Below are positions 19,477 to 28,840 of a stretch of 64,000 nucleotides of DNA, in pieces (within the stretch, counting starts at the first letter, position 1; each line of letters starts with the position of its first letter). Both the position numbers and the translations under genes were made by a program. The DNA is from CAWBRT01 sp963791145 (lineage in GTDB: Bacteria > Acidobacteriota > Terriglobia > Terriglobales > Acidobacteriaceae). The stretch covers positions 62,001 to 126,000 of the forward strand of contig CAWBRT010000027.1 in assembly GCA_963791145.1 (NCBI GenBank), read 5' to 3'. Below the pieces are notes generated by a model, which was given only the letters and a program-made list of their open reading frames with translations, was not told the DNA's origin and searched no databases.

Positions 19477-20256
19477 TCAGCGGGAAGTCAATACCCGCGA
19501 CGTGGTTGCTCCCTCCAGGGCCTCGACGCCCCTGGTTTTGGTCAGCCGGTAGCCCGCCTTCTGCGCATCGTTGAAGAACATCTGCACCGTTTCCAGCGAA
19601 AACTCGGTCAGGTCCTTGCCCACGAACTTCAGCTTCTTCAGCAAATCGTGCGTGACGGTGATTACGTGACAGCCAATCGCATCCGCCTGAAAGACGTTCA
19701 GCAGTTCGCGAGGACTCGCCCAGATGAGCTCCACTTGCGGGTAGTCGCGCAGGATACGCACCGCTTCGGCCATCAGCGGCACCGGATCCAGTCCGGTATC
19801 CGCTACCCTTCCGGCGAAAATGGAAACATAGGAAGGCGGCCCGCCACGCAGGCATTTGGCGGCTTCCCGCACCTGCTCCAGCGTCATCATGGCCGTGACG
19901 TTAAGCCTCACGCCCGCGCGCGCCAGGCGGCAGACCAGTTCAGACGAGCTTTCGCCGCGGGTGTTCGTCACCGGAACTTTTACCACTACCATCTTTCCCC
20001 AGGAGGCAATTTCCAGCGCCTGCCATTCCATTTCCTCAAAGTCATCGGCAAAGACCTCGAAAGAAATAGGACGGTCGGGGATGGCCCGCAGAACGGCACG
20101 TGCAAAGTCGGTATAGTCGCTGACCCCCGCCTGTTTCATCAGCGTGGGGTTGGTGGTAAATCCCTTGACGATCGGATTCTTATACAGCTCCAGAATGCCG
20201 GCAAGATCAGCTCCGTCGGCAAAGATCTTGACTTTCAGGTCGTCCAGTCGGCTCAA
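19477..20256 (-). CDS. Transaldolase-family protein
   Basis: A 259-residue TIM-barrel aldolase of the small transaldolase/fructose-6-phosphate aldolase group. IFADGADLAG carries the active-site Asp, GFTTNPTLMKQ is the family signature, and K93 in VVVKVPVTN is the Schiff-base lysine. Transaldolases transfer dihydroxyacetone between sugar phosphates and can yield sedoheptulose 7-phosphate. Its place downstream of galU, gmhA, gmhB and a heptose kinase suggests it supplies sedoheptulose 7-phosphate for nucleotide-heptose synthesis; this is inference. All catalytic positions are intact. Confidence 0.85.
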   Translation of the reverse strand: MSRLDDLKVKIFADGADLAGILELYKNPIVKGFTTNPTLMKQAGVSDYTDFARAVLRAIPDRPISFEVFADDFEEMEWQALEIASWGKMVVVKVPVTNTRGESSSELVCRLARAGVRLNVTAMMTLEQVREAAKCLRGGPPSYVSIFAGRVADTGLDPVPLMAEAVRILRDYPQVELIWASPRELLNVFQADAIGCHVITVTHDLLKKLKFVGKDLTEFSLETVQMFFNDAQKAGYRLTKTRGVEALEGATTSRVLTSR

Positions 20257-20466
20257 GAACTTCCTCCCATCATGAGTACCCGGTAGGGCAACAAAAACGG
20301 CTCTCGGCTAGTGATACCTGTCGGCTTGCTCATGTTTTTGACTGCTGACTTCTAACTGCATGGTGCGGGCGAAGACATCCAGGAATTATGGCCTGGATGC
20401 ACATGCACCGCCTCTGAGGCAGCCAAACAAGCTGACGACTGGCTGCTGAGCACTGAGAGCTGAAAC

Positions 20467-21385
20467 TCAGCGCTCATCAACGACGCCTTTCAAGAACTGG
20501 CGTAATCGATCACCGACTTCTGGATCCAAAAGTCCAACTTTTACGGATGCCTCCAGAAACTCCAGCTTATTGCCCGCATCATAGTGTTCGCCTTCAAAAC
20601 AAAAGGCGTACATAGGAGCATGGCGGCAATACGAAGCTAGGGCATCCGTAATTTGGATCTCCCCATTTTCATCCGGAGAAGCCTTTTCCAGGTAGTCAAA
20701 AATATCAGGCTCAAAGAGATACCTCCCGAACACGCCAAAACGCGAGGGGGCACACTCGGGCACCGGTTTTTCGACTAATCCTTTGACGCGATATAGTAAC
20801 CCGCCCCATACCGAATCGTCTACTGGGGAAACCTGGAGGATACCATAACCGCCCTAAATCGCTGATTTCGACCTCCCGGGTGGCTACATAACAGCCCGGA
20901 ACCCGCTCGTAGCAGTCCAGGAGCTGCCGTACGCAGGGTCTGGACGAGATAATCAGCGCATCTGGCAAAATTACCGCAAACGCTTCCCCGCCAATAACAT
21001 CCCTGGCACAAGCTATGGCATGCCCCAACCCCAACGGCTGGTGCTGATAGACAACCTGCAACTTGGCAAGGCGGGCCAAGGCCCGTAGCTGTTCCGCCTC
21101 TGCCTGCCGCCTACGTTCTTCCAACACACGCTCGAGCTCTAGGTTGCGGCGGAAGTGCTCTTGAATCAGGCTCGTACCCGGCGCTGCCACCAGAATTACT
21201 TCCTCGATGCCGCTGTACGCTGCCTCTTCGACCGCGTGTTGAATTAGGGGTTTGTTGCCGACCGGCAGCAGTTCCTTGGGTATCGCCTTAGTTAACGGCA
21301 GCATCCGTGTGCCCAGCCCGGCAACGGGAATCACCGCTTTGCGAATCGTCTTGCTGGCAGAATTTTGGGACGGTTTCGACGCCAT
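20467..21385 (-). CDS. galU: UTP-glucose-1-phosphate uridylyltransferase GalU, frameshifted
   Basis: Makes UDP-glucose from UTP and glucose 1-phosphate. It opens KAVIPVAGLGTRMLPLTKAIPKELLPVGNKPLIQHAVEEA, the bacterial GalU signature, and continues to EISDLGR near 20857. There an extra T shifts the frame. Removing it gives YGILQVSPVDDSVWGG, KGLVEKPVPECAPS and then FGVFGRYLFEPDIFDYLEKASPDENGEIQITDAL in the frame ending at 20467. The repaired length of about 305 residues is normal. UDP-glucose feeds the uronate dehydrogenases and probably the initiating transferase of this locus. Confidence 0.9.
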
Positions 21386-21494
21386 AGCTGGACGTCACCT
21401 GCGGGTTGCGGATACTCCGCCTAACTGACTTGAAGGTAAATGGATTTTTCACAAGGCGTCAGTAAGTTCGGCGCCTTCGGGTGCTCTCTCCTGT

Positions 21495-22092
21495 TTACCG
21501 TACTGATTCCCACTTCATCTCGGCGGCTTTTAATCGCGGGTGCGAGACCAGCAGGTGCCATATCATCGCCTGAAATGCCTCGGTATGCGGGGTTACGGTT
21601 GCGGGATTCTCCACCCGTACTAGCGCGCAAGCATCGCCTACCTGGGCGGTAAACCCGCCATCGCGGCCCACTACGCCGCAGATCTTTGCTCCCGCTTTTT
21701 TGGCGCACTGCAGCGCGCGCACCAGGTTGGCGCTGATGTTACGTTGCGCATCCCCGCCTCCAACCGAGAATACAAATACCAGGTCTTTGGCGTTGATGCG
21801 GCTGCCGCGGAGCCAATTGGCATAGGCAGTATCCCACCCGTCGTCATTGATACGCGCGGTCAGCTCCGAGACGTTATCGCTGGGGGCGTAAGCCTCCATG
21901 CCGCCAATCTTGCGAAAGTCGCAGACGGCGTGGGATGCATGGCCGGCTCCGCCGCCGACCCCGATGACGAACAGCCGTCCACCCTGGGTTCGCGTTGCCA
22001 GGAGAAGGTCAACCATGCGTCTCAATGGCCGCGCGATCCAATTTTTTAATAATCTCGCTTGCTTCATCCAGATATTGATCCGTGTAACTCAT
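21495..22092 (-). CDS. gmhA: Sedoheptulose-7-phosphate isomerase (GmhA-like SIS protein), frameshifted
   Basis: A SIS-domain isomerase of about 198 residues converting sedoheptulose 7-phosphate to D-glycero-D-manno-heptose 7-phosphate. The N-terminal helix MSYTDQYLDEASEIIKKLDRAAIE lies in the frame of the upstream HAD gene. After about 22018 the protein continues in another frame as MVDLLLATRTQGGRLFVIGVGGGAGHASHAVCDFRK. Later conserved features are FVFSVGGGDAQRNISANLVRAL and HTEAFQAMIWHLLVSHP. It sits between gmhB and galU, in the expected heptose context. The symbol is by family and context. Confidence 0.83.
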
Positions 22093-22119
22093 TGTCAGCT
22101 TCTCTCGTTCAGAGTTCCC

Positions 22120-22731
22120 GCCCCCTAATCGATCGTCGCGCGTGAGCTGTTGCCTGATGATCTCCGCCGCAGCTGCTAGGGTGGGAGCCATGAAATCAGG
22201 TTGGACTCCGTGTTCCTCGAATGATTGGAAGATGTAGGGTTTGTTCAGGCCGATAAACAGCGTTTGCGTGCCGGCGGCGCGTCCCGCTTGGATGTCCATT
22301 ATCCCATCGCCCACCATGTAGGACTTTGCCAGATCGATATCCAACTCGCGCGCGGCCTGGAGAAGCATTCCCGGGCGCGGCTTGCGGCATTGGCAGCGCT
22401 CCCGATAAGCCGGCAGCTCCGCCTCGGGATGATGAAGGCAGTAGTATATGCCGTCCAGCTTGCCGCCGCAGGCTGCGATCTCGGCCCGCATCTTGGCGGT
22501 GACCCGATCCAGCAACGCGGCCGTGAACTTCCCTTTGGCGATTCCCGGTTGGTTGGAGACTACCACCACCAGCAGGCCCAGCCGGTTGAATTCAGCGATC
22601 GCGCCGCCGACGCCGGGCAGCAACACGAACTCCGCGGGCGCGCTGGGTGAATCCACCGTGCCGAATTCGGCGTTGTAGACGTAGGAATTGATGACCCCGT
22701 CGCGGTCGAGGAATACGGCCTTGCGCGGCAT
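22120..22731 (-). CDS. gmhB: D-glycero-D-manno-heptose 1,7-bisphosphate phosphatase (GmhB-like HAD)
   Basis: A HAD-superfamily phosphatase of about 200 residues. MPRKAVFLDRDGVINSY carries the DxD nucleophile motif, LLVVVSNQPGIAKGKF is motif II, and CLHHPEAELPAYRERCQCRKPRPGML contains the Cys/His zinc loop typical of GmhB. MVGDGIMDIQAGRAAG is motif IV. The frame as given runs on into gmhA. An extra G in the G-run near 22125 would give a natural end GGREL with TGA, so the 3' boundary is approximate. The ATG at 22731 is preferred over the TTG at 22758. It removes the C7 phosphate of heptose 1,7-bisphosphate. Confidence 0.83.
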
Positions 22732-22754
22732 CTCTTTAGAGAGCCTTCCTGGTA

Positions 22755-23828
22755 TCAATCTGCATTGCTGCCGACGGCGCGGGCATCCATTTTTTCCTTC
22801 TGGAGTTGCCGCCGCAGGTATGCCAGGCGGCCGTCGCGCGACACGATGTCGAACACCACCTTGCTGCCCTCGAACTCAAAGCGGAAGTTCAGCTCGCGCA
22901 GCCCGGCTTTCACCATTGCTTCCCGCAACTGCTCTTTGCCTTCCTCGCAGTACAGCATCAGGAAGCCGCCGCCGCCCGCCCCGGTGATCTTGCCGCCGAT
23001 CGCTCCGTTGCGCTTGGCCAGATCGTACCAGGCGTCGATGGCCGTGTTGCTGATGTCCTTTGACAGGCGCTTCTTGACATGCCAGTGGATATCCATCAGC
23101 TCGCCGAAGCGGCGCAGGTTGCCGGCCACGATGGTCGAGGCGATCTCGGTTCCTATGTCTTTTATCTCCCGCAGGCTCCCCACTACCGTCGTATCTTTTC
23201 GCTTGGTCGAGTTGTCCTGCTGGCTGAGGATGCGGGTGGCATCGCGGATGGAGCCCGTGTAGAACAGCAGCAGGTTGCTTTCCAATGCCTCTACCAAGCC
23301 CAGAGGCAGGGCGAGGTACCGTGTCTTGACCTCCCCTTCTTTCGAGATCTCCAGTACCGTGAGTCCGCCAAAGGCGGCCATGTACTGGTCCTGCTTGCCA
23401 ATGGGCTTGCCCAGCTGATTCAGCTCGATATGGCAAGCCTCCTCCGCCAACTGCTGCGGGGTGACGGGAGTTTGCGTCAGCGCATGCAGGCCGTTCATCA
23501 AACCCACCAGGTAGCAACTGGACGAACCCAGGCCCGTGCCCGCATGAATATCTGCAATGGAAACGATTTCGATGCCGTTCTGAATCCCGAAGTGTTCCAG
23601 CGCCGCTCGCGCCAGCGTGTGCTCAACTTCCTCGACCGACTGCACCATCTCAGTCTTGGTGTAGCGTACGCGGATCAGATCATCGAGAATGGGGGTGTTC
23701 ACGTTCACGAACATGTACTTGTCAATCGCGACGGCGAGAACGTATCCCCCGTGCTCCCGGTAAAAGGATGGCAGATCAGTTCCACCGCCCCCTAGCGTAA
23801 TTCGAAACGGTGTTCGCGTTAGGATCAT
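22755..23828 (-). CDS. hddA: D-glycero-D-manno-heptose 7-phosphate kinase (HddA-like GHMP kinase)
   Basis: A 357-residue GHMP-family sugar kinase. RTPFRITLGGGGTDLPSFYREHGGYVLAVAIDKYMFV is the N-terminal signature of the heptose/fucose kinase branch, HAGTGLGSSSCYLVGLMNGL is the ATP-binding loop, KQDQYMAAFGGL is the middle motif and ITGAGGGGFLMLY is motif III. HddA phosphorylates heptose 7-phosphate at C1 in the GDP-D-alpha-heptose branch. It is the first gene of the kinase-GmhB-GmhA module. I saw no guanylyltransferase (HddC) in the window. Confidence 0.83.
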   Translation of the reverse strand: MILTRTPFRITLGGGGTDLPSFYREHGGYVLAVAIDKYMFVNVNTPILDDLIRVRYTKTEMVQSVEEVEHTLARAALEHFGIQNGIEIVSIADIHAGTGLGSSSCYLVGLMNGLHALTQTPVTPQQLAEEACHIELNQLGKPIGKQDQYMAAFGGLTVLEISKEGEVKTRYLALPLGLVEALESNLLLFYTGSIRDATRILSQQDNSTKRKDTTVVGSLREIKDIGTEIASTIVAGNLRRFGELMDIHWHVKKRLSKDISNTAIDAWYDLAKRNGAIGGKITGAGGGGFLMLYCEEGKEQLREAMVKAGLRELNFRFEFEGSKVVFDIVSRDGRLAYLRRQLQKEKMDARAVGSNAD

Positions 23829-23972
23829 TTTTCCCCAGGAACTTCTGCAGTGGATATTCCGATATTAAACATGCTGATGATCAATTCGGCTCAGCGTGCT
23901 GCTTCACAACCCGAGACAGACGTAGATGTTAGCATCAAACGGCAGCTTCTCCACAAATCTTCTTGAACTCGC

Positions 23973-25436
23973 TCACCGGCTTCCCTGAAGGAAGAGTACC
24001 GTCCGGACGGTCCGCAGCAGGATGCGGAAATCCAGGATCGGGTTCGCGCTGCAGATGTAATAGAGATCAAACTGCAGCTTGCGCCGCGCGTCCTCAACGC
24101 TGGCGCCATAGGGATACTTGACCTGCGCCCAGCCGGTGATTCCAGGCGGAAGCTGGTGCCGCAGCTGGTAGAAAGGGATCAGTTCCTCGAGCTGGGCAAC
24201 GAACTCCGGGCGTTCCGGTCGCGGGCCGACAAAATTCATTTGTCCGGCGAGAACGTTGAACATCTGCGGAATCTCATCGATGCGGAACTTACGAATCCAT
24301 TTCCCAATCCGGCGTGACTCGGGGTCATTCCTCTGCGCCCACTGTGCTCCATTCGCCTCGGCCCCCACAACCATTGAGCGAAACTTCCACAATTGGTACG
24401 TGTCTTTCCTTTCCAACCGACTCGCGTTTGGCGAAACAGAGATAGGGCCCCGCGAGTCCAATTTGATTGCGATCGCCGTCACCACCATCAGGGGCGAAGC
24501 CAGAATCAATCCCATAGCGGCCAACAGGAGGTCGGTGAGCCGTTTCAGACGGCGCAGGACGCGGCTTTCCAAGAGGTCAAAGCCTTCCGCAAACGATAGC
24601 CAGTGATGTGTCAGTAACTCCAGTGGCAGCTCCTCGGAGAGCCGCACGTAGAAATCGGGCACGGAATAGATGCGAACCCCGCCGAAACGCAGCGTAGTCA
24701 GCAGCGAAGCCAGATCGGCCGAGACCATCTTACTGTTCACCACCATGTATTACTGCCCCGTACTCGATTGAGGGCAGCTTTGAGGCCGCCGATTCCGCAG
24801 GATCCAGGTAGGCGCAGCCCGCCTCCGGCGCAGGGGCCACCTTCCTCCTTCCCGCACTCGTCGCTTTGCTCCCCACCGGACCCGCCAGTACCGGCTGAGC
24901 GAACTCCCCGTTGCTTCCTCCGTCCAGGATTGGTTCCCCAGGTATCCAACCAGTTCATAACCGGGAATCGTCCAGGGCGCAGGACCGTCCCGATCGCCCG
25001 CGCATCGTCGGCAGTGCCGAGGATCAGAACCGGCCGGCGATTGACGAATATCTCCGGATTTATCCGATATAGCCACCGTAAGCGCATAGCTGGTCGCACA
25101 TGCCAGCAGCACGGCGAAAATAATATTCCTGCGGGTGTAAGCCGCTAGGGGGTAGATAAAAAACAACGTGCTGGCGACGAGCATATCGCAGCAACAAGCC
25201 CCTAGAAACCGATAGATCAACGCCGTCTTGCCGTTTCCCGTGACCTGGTACAGATCGAAGATGTAGTGAAATGAAAGGAAAATGAGCGTGAAGGTGATAT
25301 CGGCGAAAATTTCCCGTTCCAAACTGACTTGCACCGGGTGAGCCAGCCGCAGGCTGGCGATGATCGACAGCGCGGCCAATACGGCATCGCTGCAGAACAG
25401 TACCACTTTCCCGGTTTCCGGATGCCCCCAGCGCAT
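23973..25436 (-). CDS. Undecaprenyl-phosphate sugar-1-phosphate transferase (PHPT family), multiply frameshifted
   Basis: Likely the initiating enzyme of the locus. The N-terminal membrane region (FCSDAVLAALSIIASLRL, ITFTLIFLSFHYIFDLY, ACCCDMLVASTLFFIYPL, IIFAVLLACATSYALTVA) is in the frame starting at 25436. The linker WLYRINPEIFVNRRPVLILGTADDARAIG follows one frame over. The catalytic domain lies at 24746-23973, with LTDLLLAAMGLILASPLM, LWKFRSM, GKWIRKFRIDEIPQMFNVLAGQMNFVGPRPERPEF and PGITGWAQVKYPYGAS. A compensating pair of indels at about 24455 and 24405 hides the expected LFRQTRVGWKGKT. An in-frame TAA precedes the Met near 24746. It transfers hexose 1-phosphate to undecaprenyl phosphate. 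Confidence 0.82.
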
Positions 25437-25444
25437 ATTGCTGC

Positions 25445-26509
25445 CTAGTGACTCAACTCCGACTGCTCCGCTTCACTCGACGAGCGCAATGGGACGACCA
25501 CTCCCAGCCGCGCTGATTCATAGGCTGCCTCAACCAGCCGGAGCGCCTGCAACCCGTCAGTTCCGTCCGCCAAGCATCTCCGGTTCTCCTGGATTGCGCA
25601 AACGAACTCCTGCCACTCGTGCGCCCAGGAAACATCGCCGGGAGGAAATTCTGTCACTTCTTCCCGCGGAACCCCAAACTGCGGCGGACGCTGGCCGATC
25701 ACGAGCCTTTCCTGACCATAGCTGCCGCCAAGTCCATCGACGATCAGATAACCGGTATCGCCAAAGATTTCAAAGCTGAACAGATTCTTCCACTGCGTCC
25801 AGCTGGCATGCAGCGTGGCCACTACGCCGCCCGAGCCGCGCATGGTACAGAAGACGTTGTCTTCGACCCGCATCTTCCAGAACGCCGTCGGCAGCACCGC
25901 GTACATATCCTCGAACTCGCCCGCGAACCAGCGGTACAGATCCAGCAGATGAATCGCCTGATCGATCAGTTCGCCGCCTCCACTAATGGCGGGATCGGAG
26001 CGCCATTCCTTCTCGTACCCCAGACGCCCGCCGTGCCCATAGCGTCCGCGAAGAAACATCAGTCGCCCGATCTGCCCTTCCCCAAAAACTTCACGCGCCC
26101 GCCACACCGCCGGGTGATGACGATGGTTGAAGCCGGTCTTCAGCTTTTTCCTGTTTTCCGCCGCCGCCCGCACCAGCCGCTGCGCTTGTTCGACCGTCAT
26201 CGCCAGCGGCTTCTCGCAAAGAACATGCTTGCCCGCCCGCAGTGCCGCTTCGGCAATCGGCGCTAGGGAGTTATGCGTAGTGGCCACAATGACCGCGTCG
26301 ATGTCAGCGCGTCCCAGCAGCTCCTGCCAGCCGCCGATCACCTCTCCGCCGAATTGGCCGGCCAGAGCCTGCGCACGCGCGTTGTCCTGGTCCGTAACCG
26401 CAACCAGCCGCGAGCAGCGGTTCTGCACGATCTCGTGCGCCCGCTTACATCCGATCAGCCCCGCGCCAATGATTCCAACCGATAACGACAAGGCTTCTCC
26501 CTCACTCAT
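25445..26509 (-). CDS. Gfo/Idh/MocA-family oxidoreductase
   Basis: A 354-residue NAD(P)-dependent sugar oxidoreductase. VGIIGAGLIGCKRAHE is the Rossmann motif, VLCEKPLAMTVEQAQRLV is the EKP motif with the catalytic Lys, and GGGELIDQAIHLLDLYRWFAGE provides the conserved Asp/His site in the C-terminal domain. In polysaccharide clusters these enzymes typically oxidise or reduce nucleotide sugars or inositol-like substrates; the substrate here is not evident. Its ATG lies inside ATGAGTGA, overlapping the end of the upstream SDR gene by 8 nt, so the pair is probably translationally coupled. Confidence 0.82.
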   Translation of the reverse strand: MSEGEALSLSVGIIGAGLIGCKRAHEIVQNRCSRLVAVTDQDNARAQALAGQFGGEVIGGWQELLGRADIDAVIVATTHNSLAPIAEAALRAGKHVLCEKPLAMTVEQAQRLVRAAAENRKKLKTGFNHRHHPAVWRAREVFGEGQIGRLMFLRGRYGHGGRLGYEKEWRSDPAISGGGELIDQAIHLLDLYRWFAGEFEDMYAVLPTAFWKMRVEDNVFCTMRGSGGVVATLHASWTQWKNLFSFEIFGDTGYLIVDGLGGSYGQERLVIGQRPPQFGVPREEVTEFPPGDVSWAHEWQEFVCAIQENRRCLADGTDGLQALRLVEAAYESARLGVVVPLRSSSEAEQSELSH

Positions 26510-27434
26510 TGTTGCCTTTGGCCTCCGCCTTCACCCTCATCTGCTCGAGCATAGGCTTCAAGGTGAAGGGGTCCATGCGGCGAAGGGTGAACCAGCCCTT
26601 GGACATAATCTCCCCAATCCGCTGCTCATCCCATTTTTCCCAGCCGTCGTGCGGTGCAGCGATCAGGCGGCCCGTCAGAGGCGCCGAATCTTCAGAAGCC
26701 AGGAACGCCGCCAGGGCCGCCGGAACCTCCCTCGGAGTAGCTCCTCGCCCTGACTCGCGCGTGCGGCGCATGCGCTCGTAAAGTGGTCCCGCTTTGTCGC
26801 CTGCGGCGAGCACCTCATCCTGCAGCTTGGTATCGATCAACCCCGGCGCGATGGCATGCACGCGAATGTTGAATTCCTTGAGTTCCTCCGCCAACGTCTC
26901 CGCCAGTCGTACCACGCCGGCTTTGGAAACCGCGTAAGCGCTGAAGCGGGGCAACGGCGCAGTTGCGCCGCCGCCGGATAAAAAGATCAGGCTCCCGCCG
27001 CGCGCCCGAATCATGTGCGGGATAACTGCCTGGCAAAGCAGAAAAGAGCCAAACAGGTTGATGTTCACGCTATCCAGCCACTTCTTCGCGTCCACTTCCC
27101 AGCTGGGGCCGATCGGCCCGTAAACGCCGGCGGCATTGACGAGAATATCGATCCCGCCCAACTCCTTCACCGCCCTCTCGACCAGCTTTGACACCTGCCC
27201 GGCGTCAACCACATCAGTGGGAACGGCCAGCGCCTGGCTGCCCGCGTCTTTTACCAATGCGGCCACCCGGTCCAGCTCCGCCGGCGTGCGCGCCGCCAGA
27301 ACAACCCGGGCGCCTTCGGCGGCGAAGCGCAGCGCGATCGCTTCCCCGATGCCCCTACCGGCTCCGGTGATGATGGCGACTTTGTCCTTCAGCCGGGAAG
27401 AAGCGGCGTTCCTGTGAACTGGATCATTTGCCAT
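26502..27434 (-). CDS. Short-chain dehydrogenase/reductase
   Basis: A classical SDR of about 310 residues. VAIITGAGRGIGEAIA is the cofactor motif, ILVNAAGVYG the NNAG-equivalent, and SAYAVSKAGVVRLAETLAEEL carries the catalytic Tyr and Lys. A C-terminal extension of about 60 residues (DGWEKWDEQRIGEIMSKGWFTLRRMDPF...) goes past the usual 250-residue fold. The ATG at 27434 (MANDPVH) is preferred over 27452. It overlaps the Gfo/Idh/MocA gene downstream, suggesting that the two act in one redox modification of a sugar. Confidence 0.82.
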   Translation of the reverse strand: MANDPVHRNAASSRLKDKVAIITGAGRGIGEAIALRFAAEGARVVLAARTPAELDRVAALVKDAGSQALAVPTDVVDAGQVSKLVERAVKELGGIDILVNAAGVYGPIGPSWEVDAKKWLDSVNINLFGSFLLCQAVIPHMIRARGGSLIFLSGGGATAPLPRFSAYAVSKAGVVRLAETLAEELKEFNIRVHAIAPGLIDTKLQDEVLAAGDKAGPLYERMRRTRESGRGATPREVPAALAAFLASEDSAPLTGRLIAAPHDGWEKWDEQRIGEIMSKGWFTLRRMDPFTLKPMLEQMRVKAEAKGNNE

Positions 27435-27448
27435 AGGAGAAGAATCTC

Positions 27449-28840
27449 TCACCTAAAAGCAGCCGGGGCTTCGGCGGTGCTCGTCGTCAAGCCTCTGCCG
27501 ATCCCTATATAGCGAAAACCGGCGCTTGCCATTACGGCGGGATCGAAAAGATTGCGCGTATCGATGAACAGCGGCCGGCGCATGCAAGAAGCCATACGCG
27601 GCAACTCCAGTTCGCGAATCCCGGCCCATTCCGTGACCAGTACCAGGGCGTCGCAGCCCTCCGCCAAGGAGTAAGGATCGGGCGCGACGGTAAACTGCGG
27701 CAGCGACGCGCAGCTGCCAAGATCGGCCAGCGGATCGAATGCCCTGACCTCGGCTCCCTGGCGGTTCAGGCCGGCGATGATCTCCAACGAGATCGAGCGC
27801 CGCAATGTGCTGGTCCCCGGCTTGTAGGTCAACCCCAGAACGCCAATCCGCAAGCCTGCCAGTGGTCCGTAGATCTCCTTCAGGCGAGCCTCGACCAGCC
27901 CCGCGCGCGAGCGGTTGATCTGCAGGATGGCATTCATCAGCAGCATGGAGCGGCCATGCCGCTCTCCCAGTTCCTCGAGCGCGCGAATGTCGCGGCCCAG
28001 GGTGCCGCCGGCGAATCCAAGGCCCGGGCTCAGGAAGGCGTAGGGGCCGATGCGGCGGTCCAGCTTCATGGCCTTCGCCACTTCCAGCGCGTCGGCGCCC
28101 ACCGCGTCACATACCTCGGCGATTTCATTGATGAAGCTGATCGAAGTTGCCAGGTAGGTATTCGAAGCGTGCTTGGCCATCTCCGCCGAGCGCAGCCGGA
28201 CCAGAAGCATGGGACGGTTCAGCGGCTTGTAGAGTTCGGCTACGCTTTCAGCCACGGCGCGATCGTCGGTGCCTATGATGAACCGGTCGGCACGGAAGAA
28301 GGTATCGACCGCCTCGCCCAGGCGCAGGAACTCGGGAACATACGCCACGTCGCACCGGCGGCTTGAGCCTCCCTGGCGAACCGTCTCGGCCAGCCGTTCA
28401 CAACTTCCCACTGGAACCTGCGCCGTCACGCACAGCACGATGTCCGAAGACTGGTGCGCGCCGATCTGTCGCGCCGCCTCCAGCACGCTCTCCAGCTCCG
28501 GCTGGTCCTGGTCGTTGACCGGAGTGTCGATGGCGATGAAGACGAACTCCGCGCCGCTGAGCCCCTCCCCATAGTCAGCGGTGAACTTCAGCCTGCCGTC
28601 CTTAATATTCCGGCGCAGCATGGAATTGAGGCGCGGCTCGTGGACCGGAGATTTCCCGGCAGACAGCAGCTTGCAGGCAGTGCTGTCGGTCACCACCGTG
28701 ATGACCTGGTGGCCCATCTCGGCGAAGCAGGCGGAGAGTACCGTGGCCTGATGCCACGACCCGACAATACAGAGATGACGCGGAACAACGTCCGATGGGA
28801 ACCGCCTGCTCATCGCACCTCTTTTTGCTTTTTCAACCAT
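27449..28840 (-). CDS. Divergent nucleotide-sugar dehydrogenase-like protein lacking the catalytic Cys
   Basis: A 463-residue protein with the UDP-glucose dehydrogenase domain order. At the normal catalytic-Cys motif (GGxCFPKD) it reads GLGFAGGTLGRDIRALEELG, with Thr in the Cys position and Gly for Pro. The dinucleotide-binding loop is HLCIVGSWHQATVLSACFAE, with GSWHQA where GxGxxG is expected. The C-terminal domain (IGVLGLTYKPGTSTLRRSISLEI) is conserved. I recall a subgroup with a GLWHLG-like loop and a GTLGRD motif, so this is probably a real subfamily, but its reaction is unknown to me. It overlaps the upstream GT2 gene by 8 nt. Confidence 0.8.
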   Translation of the reverse strand: MVEKAKRGAMSRRFPSDVVPRHLCIVGSWHQATVLSACFAEMGHQVITVVTDSTACKLLSAGKSPVHEPRLNSMLRRNIKDGRLKFTADYGEGLSGAEFVFIAIDTPVNDQDQPELESVLEAARQIGAHQSSDIVLCVTAQVPVGSCERLAETVRQGGSSRRCDVAYVPEFLRLGEAVDTFFRADRFIIGTDDRAVAESVAELYKPLNRPMLLVRLRSAEMAKHASNTYLATSISFINEIAEVCDAVGADALEVAKAMKLDRRIGPYAFLSPGLGFAGGTLGRDIRALEELGERHGRSMLLMNAILQINRSRAGLVEARLKEIYGPLAGLRIGVLGLTYKPGTSTLRRSISLEIIAGLNRQGAEVRAFDPLADLGSCASLPQFTVAPDPYSLAEGCDALVLVTEWAGIRELELPRMASCMRRPLFIDTRNLFDPAVMASAGFRYIGIGRGLTTSTAEAPAAFR

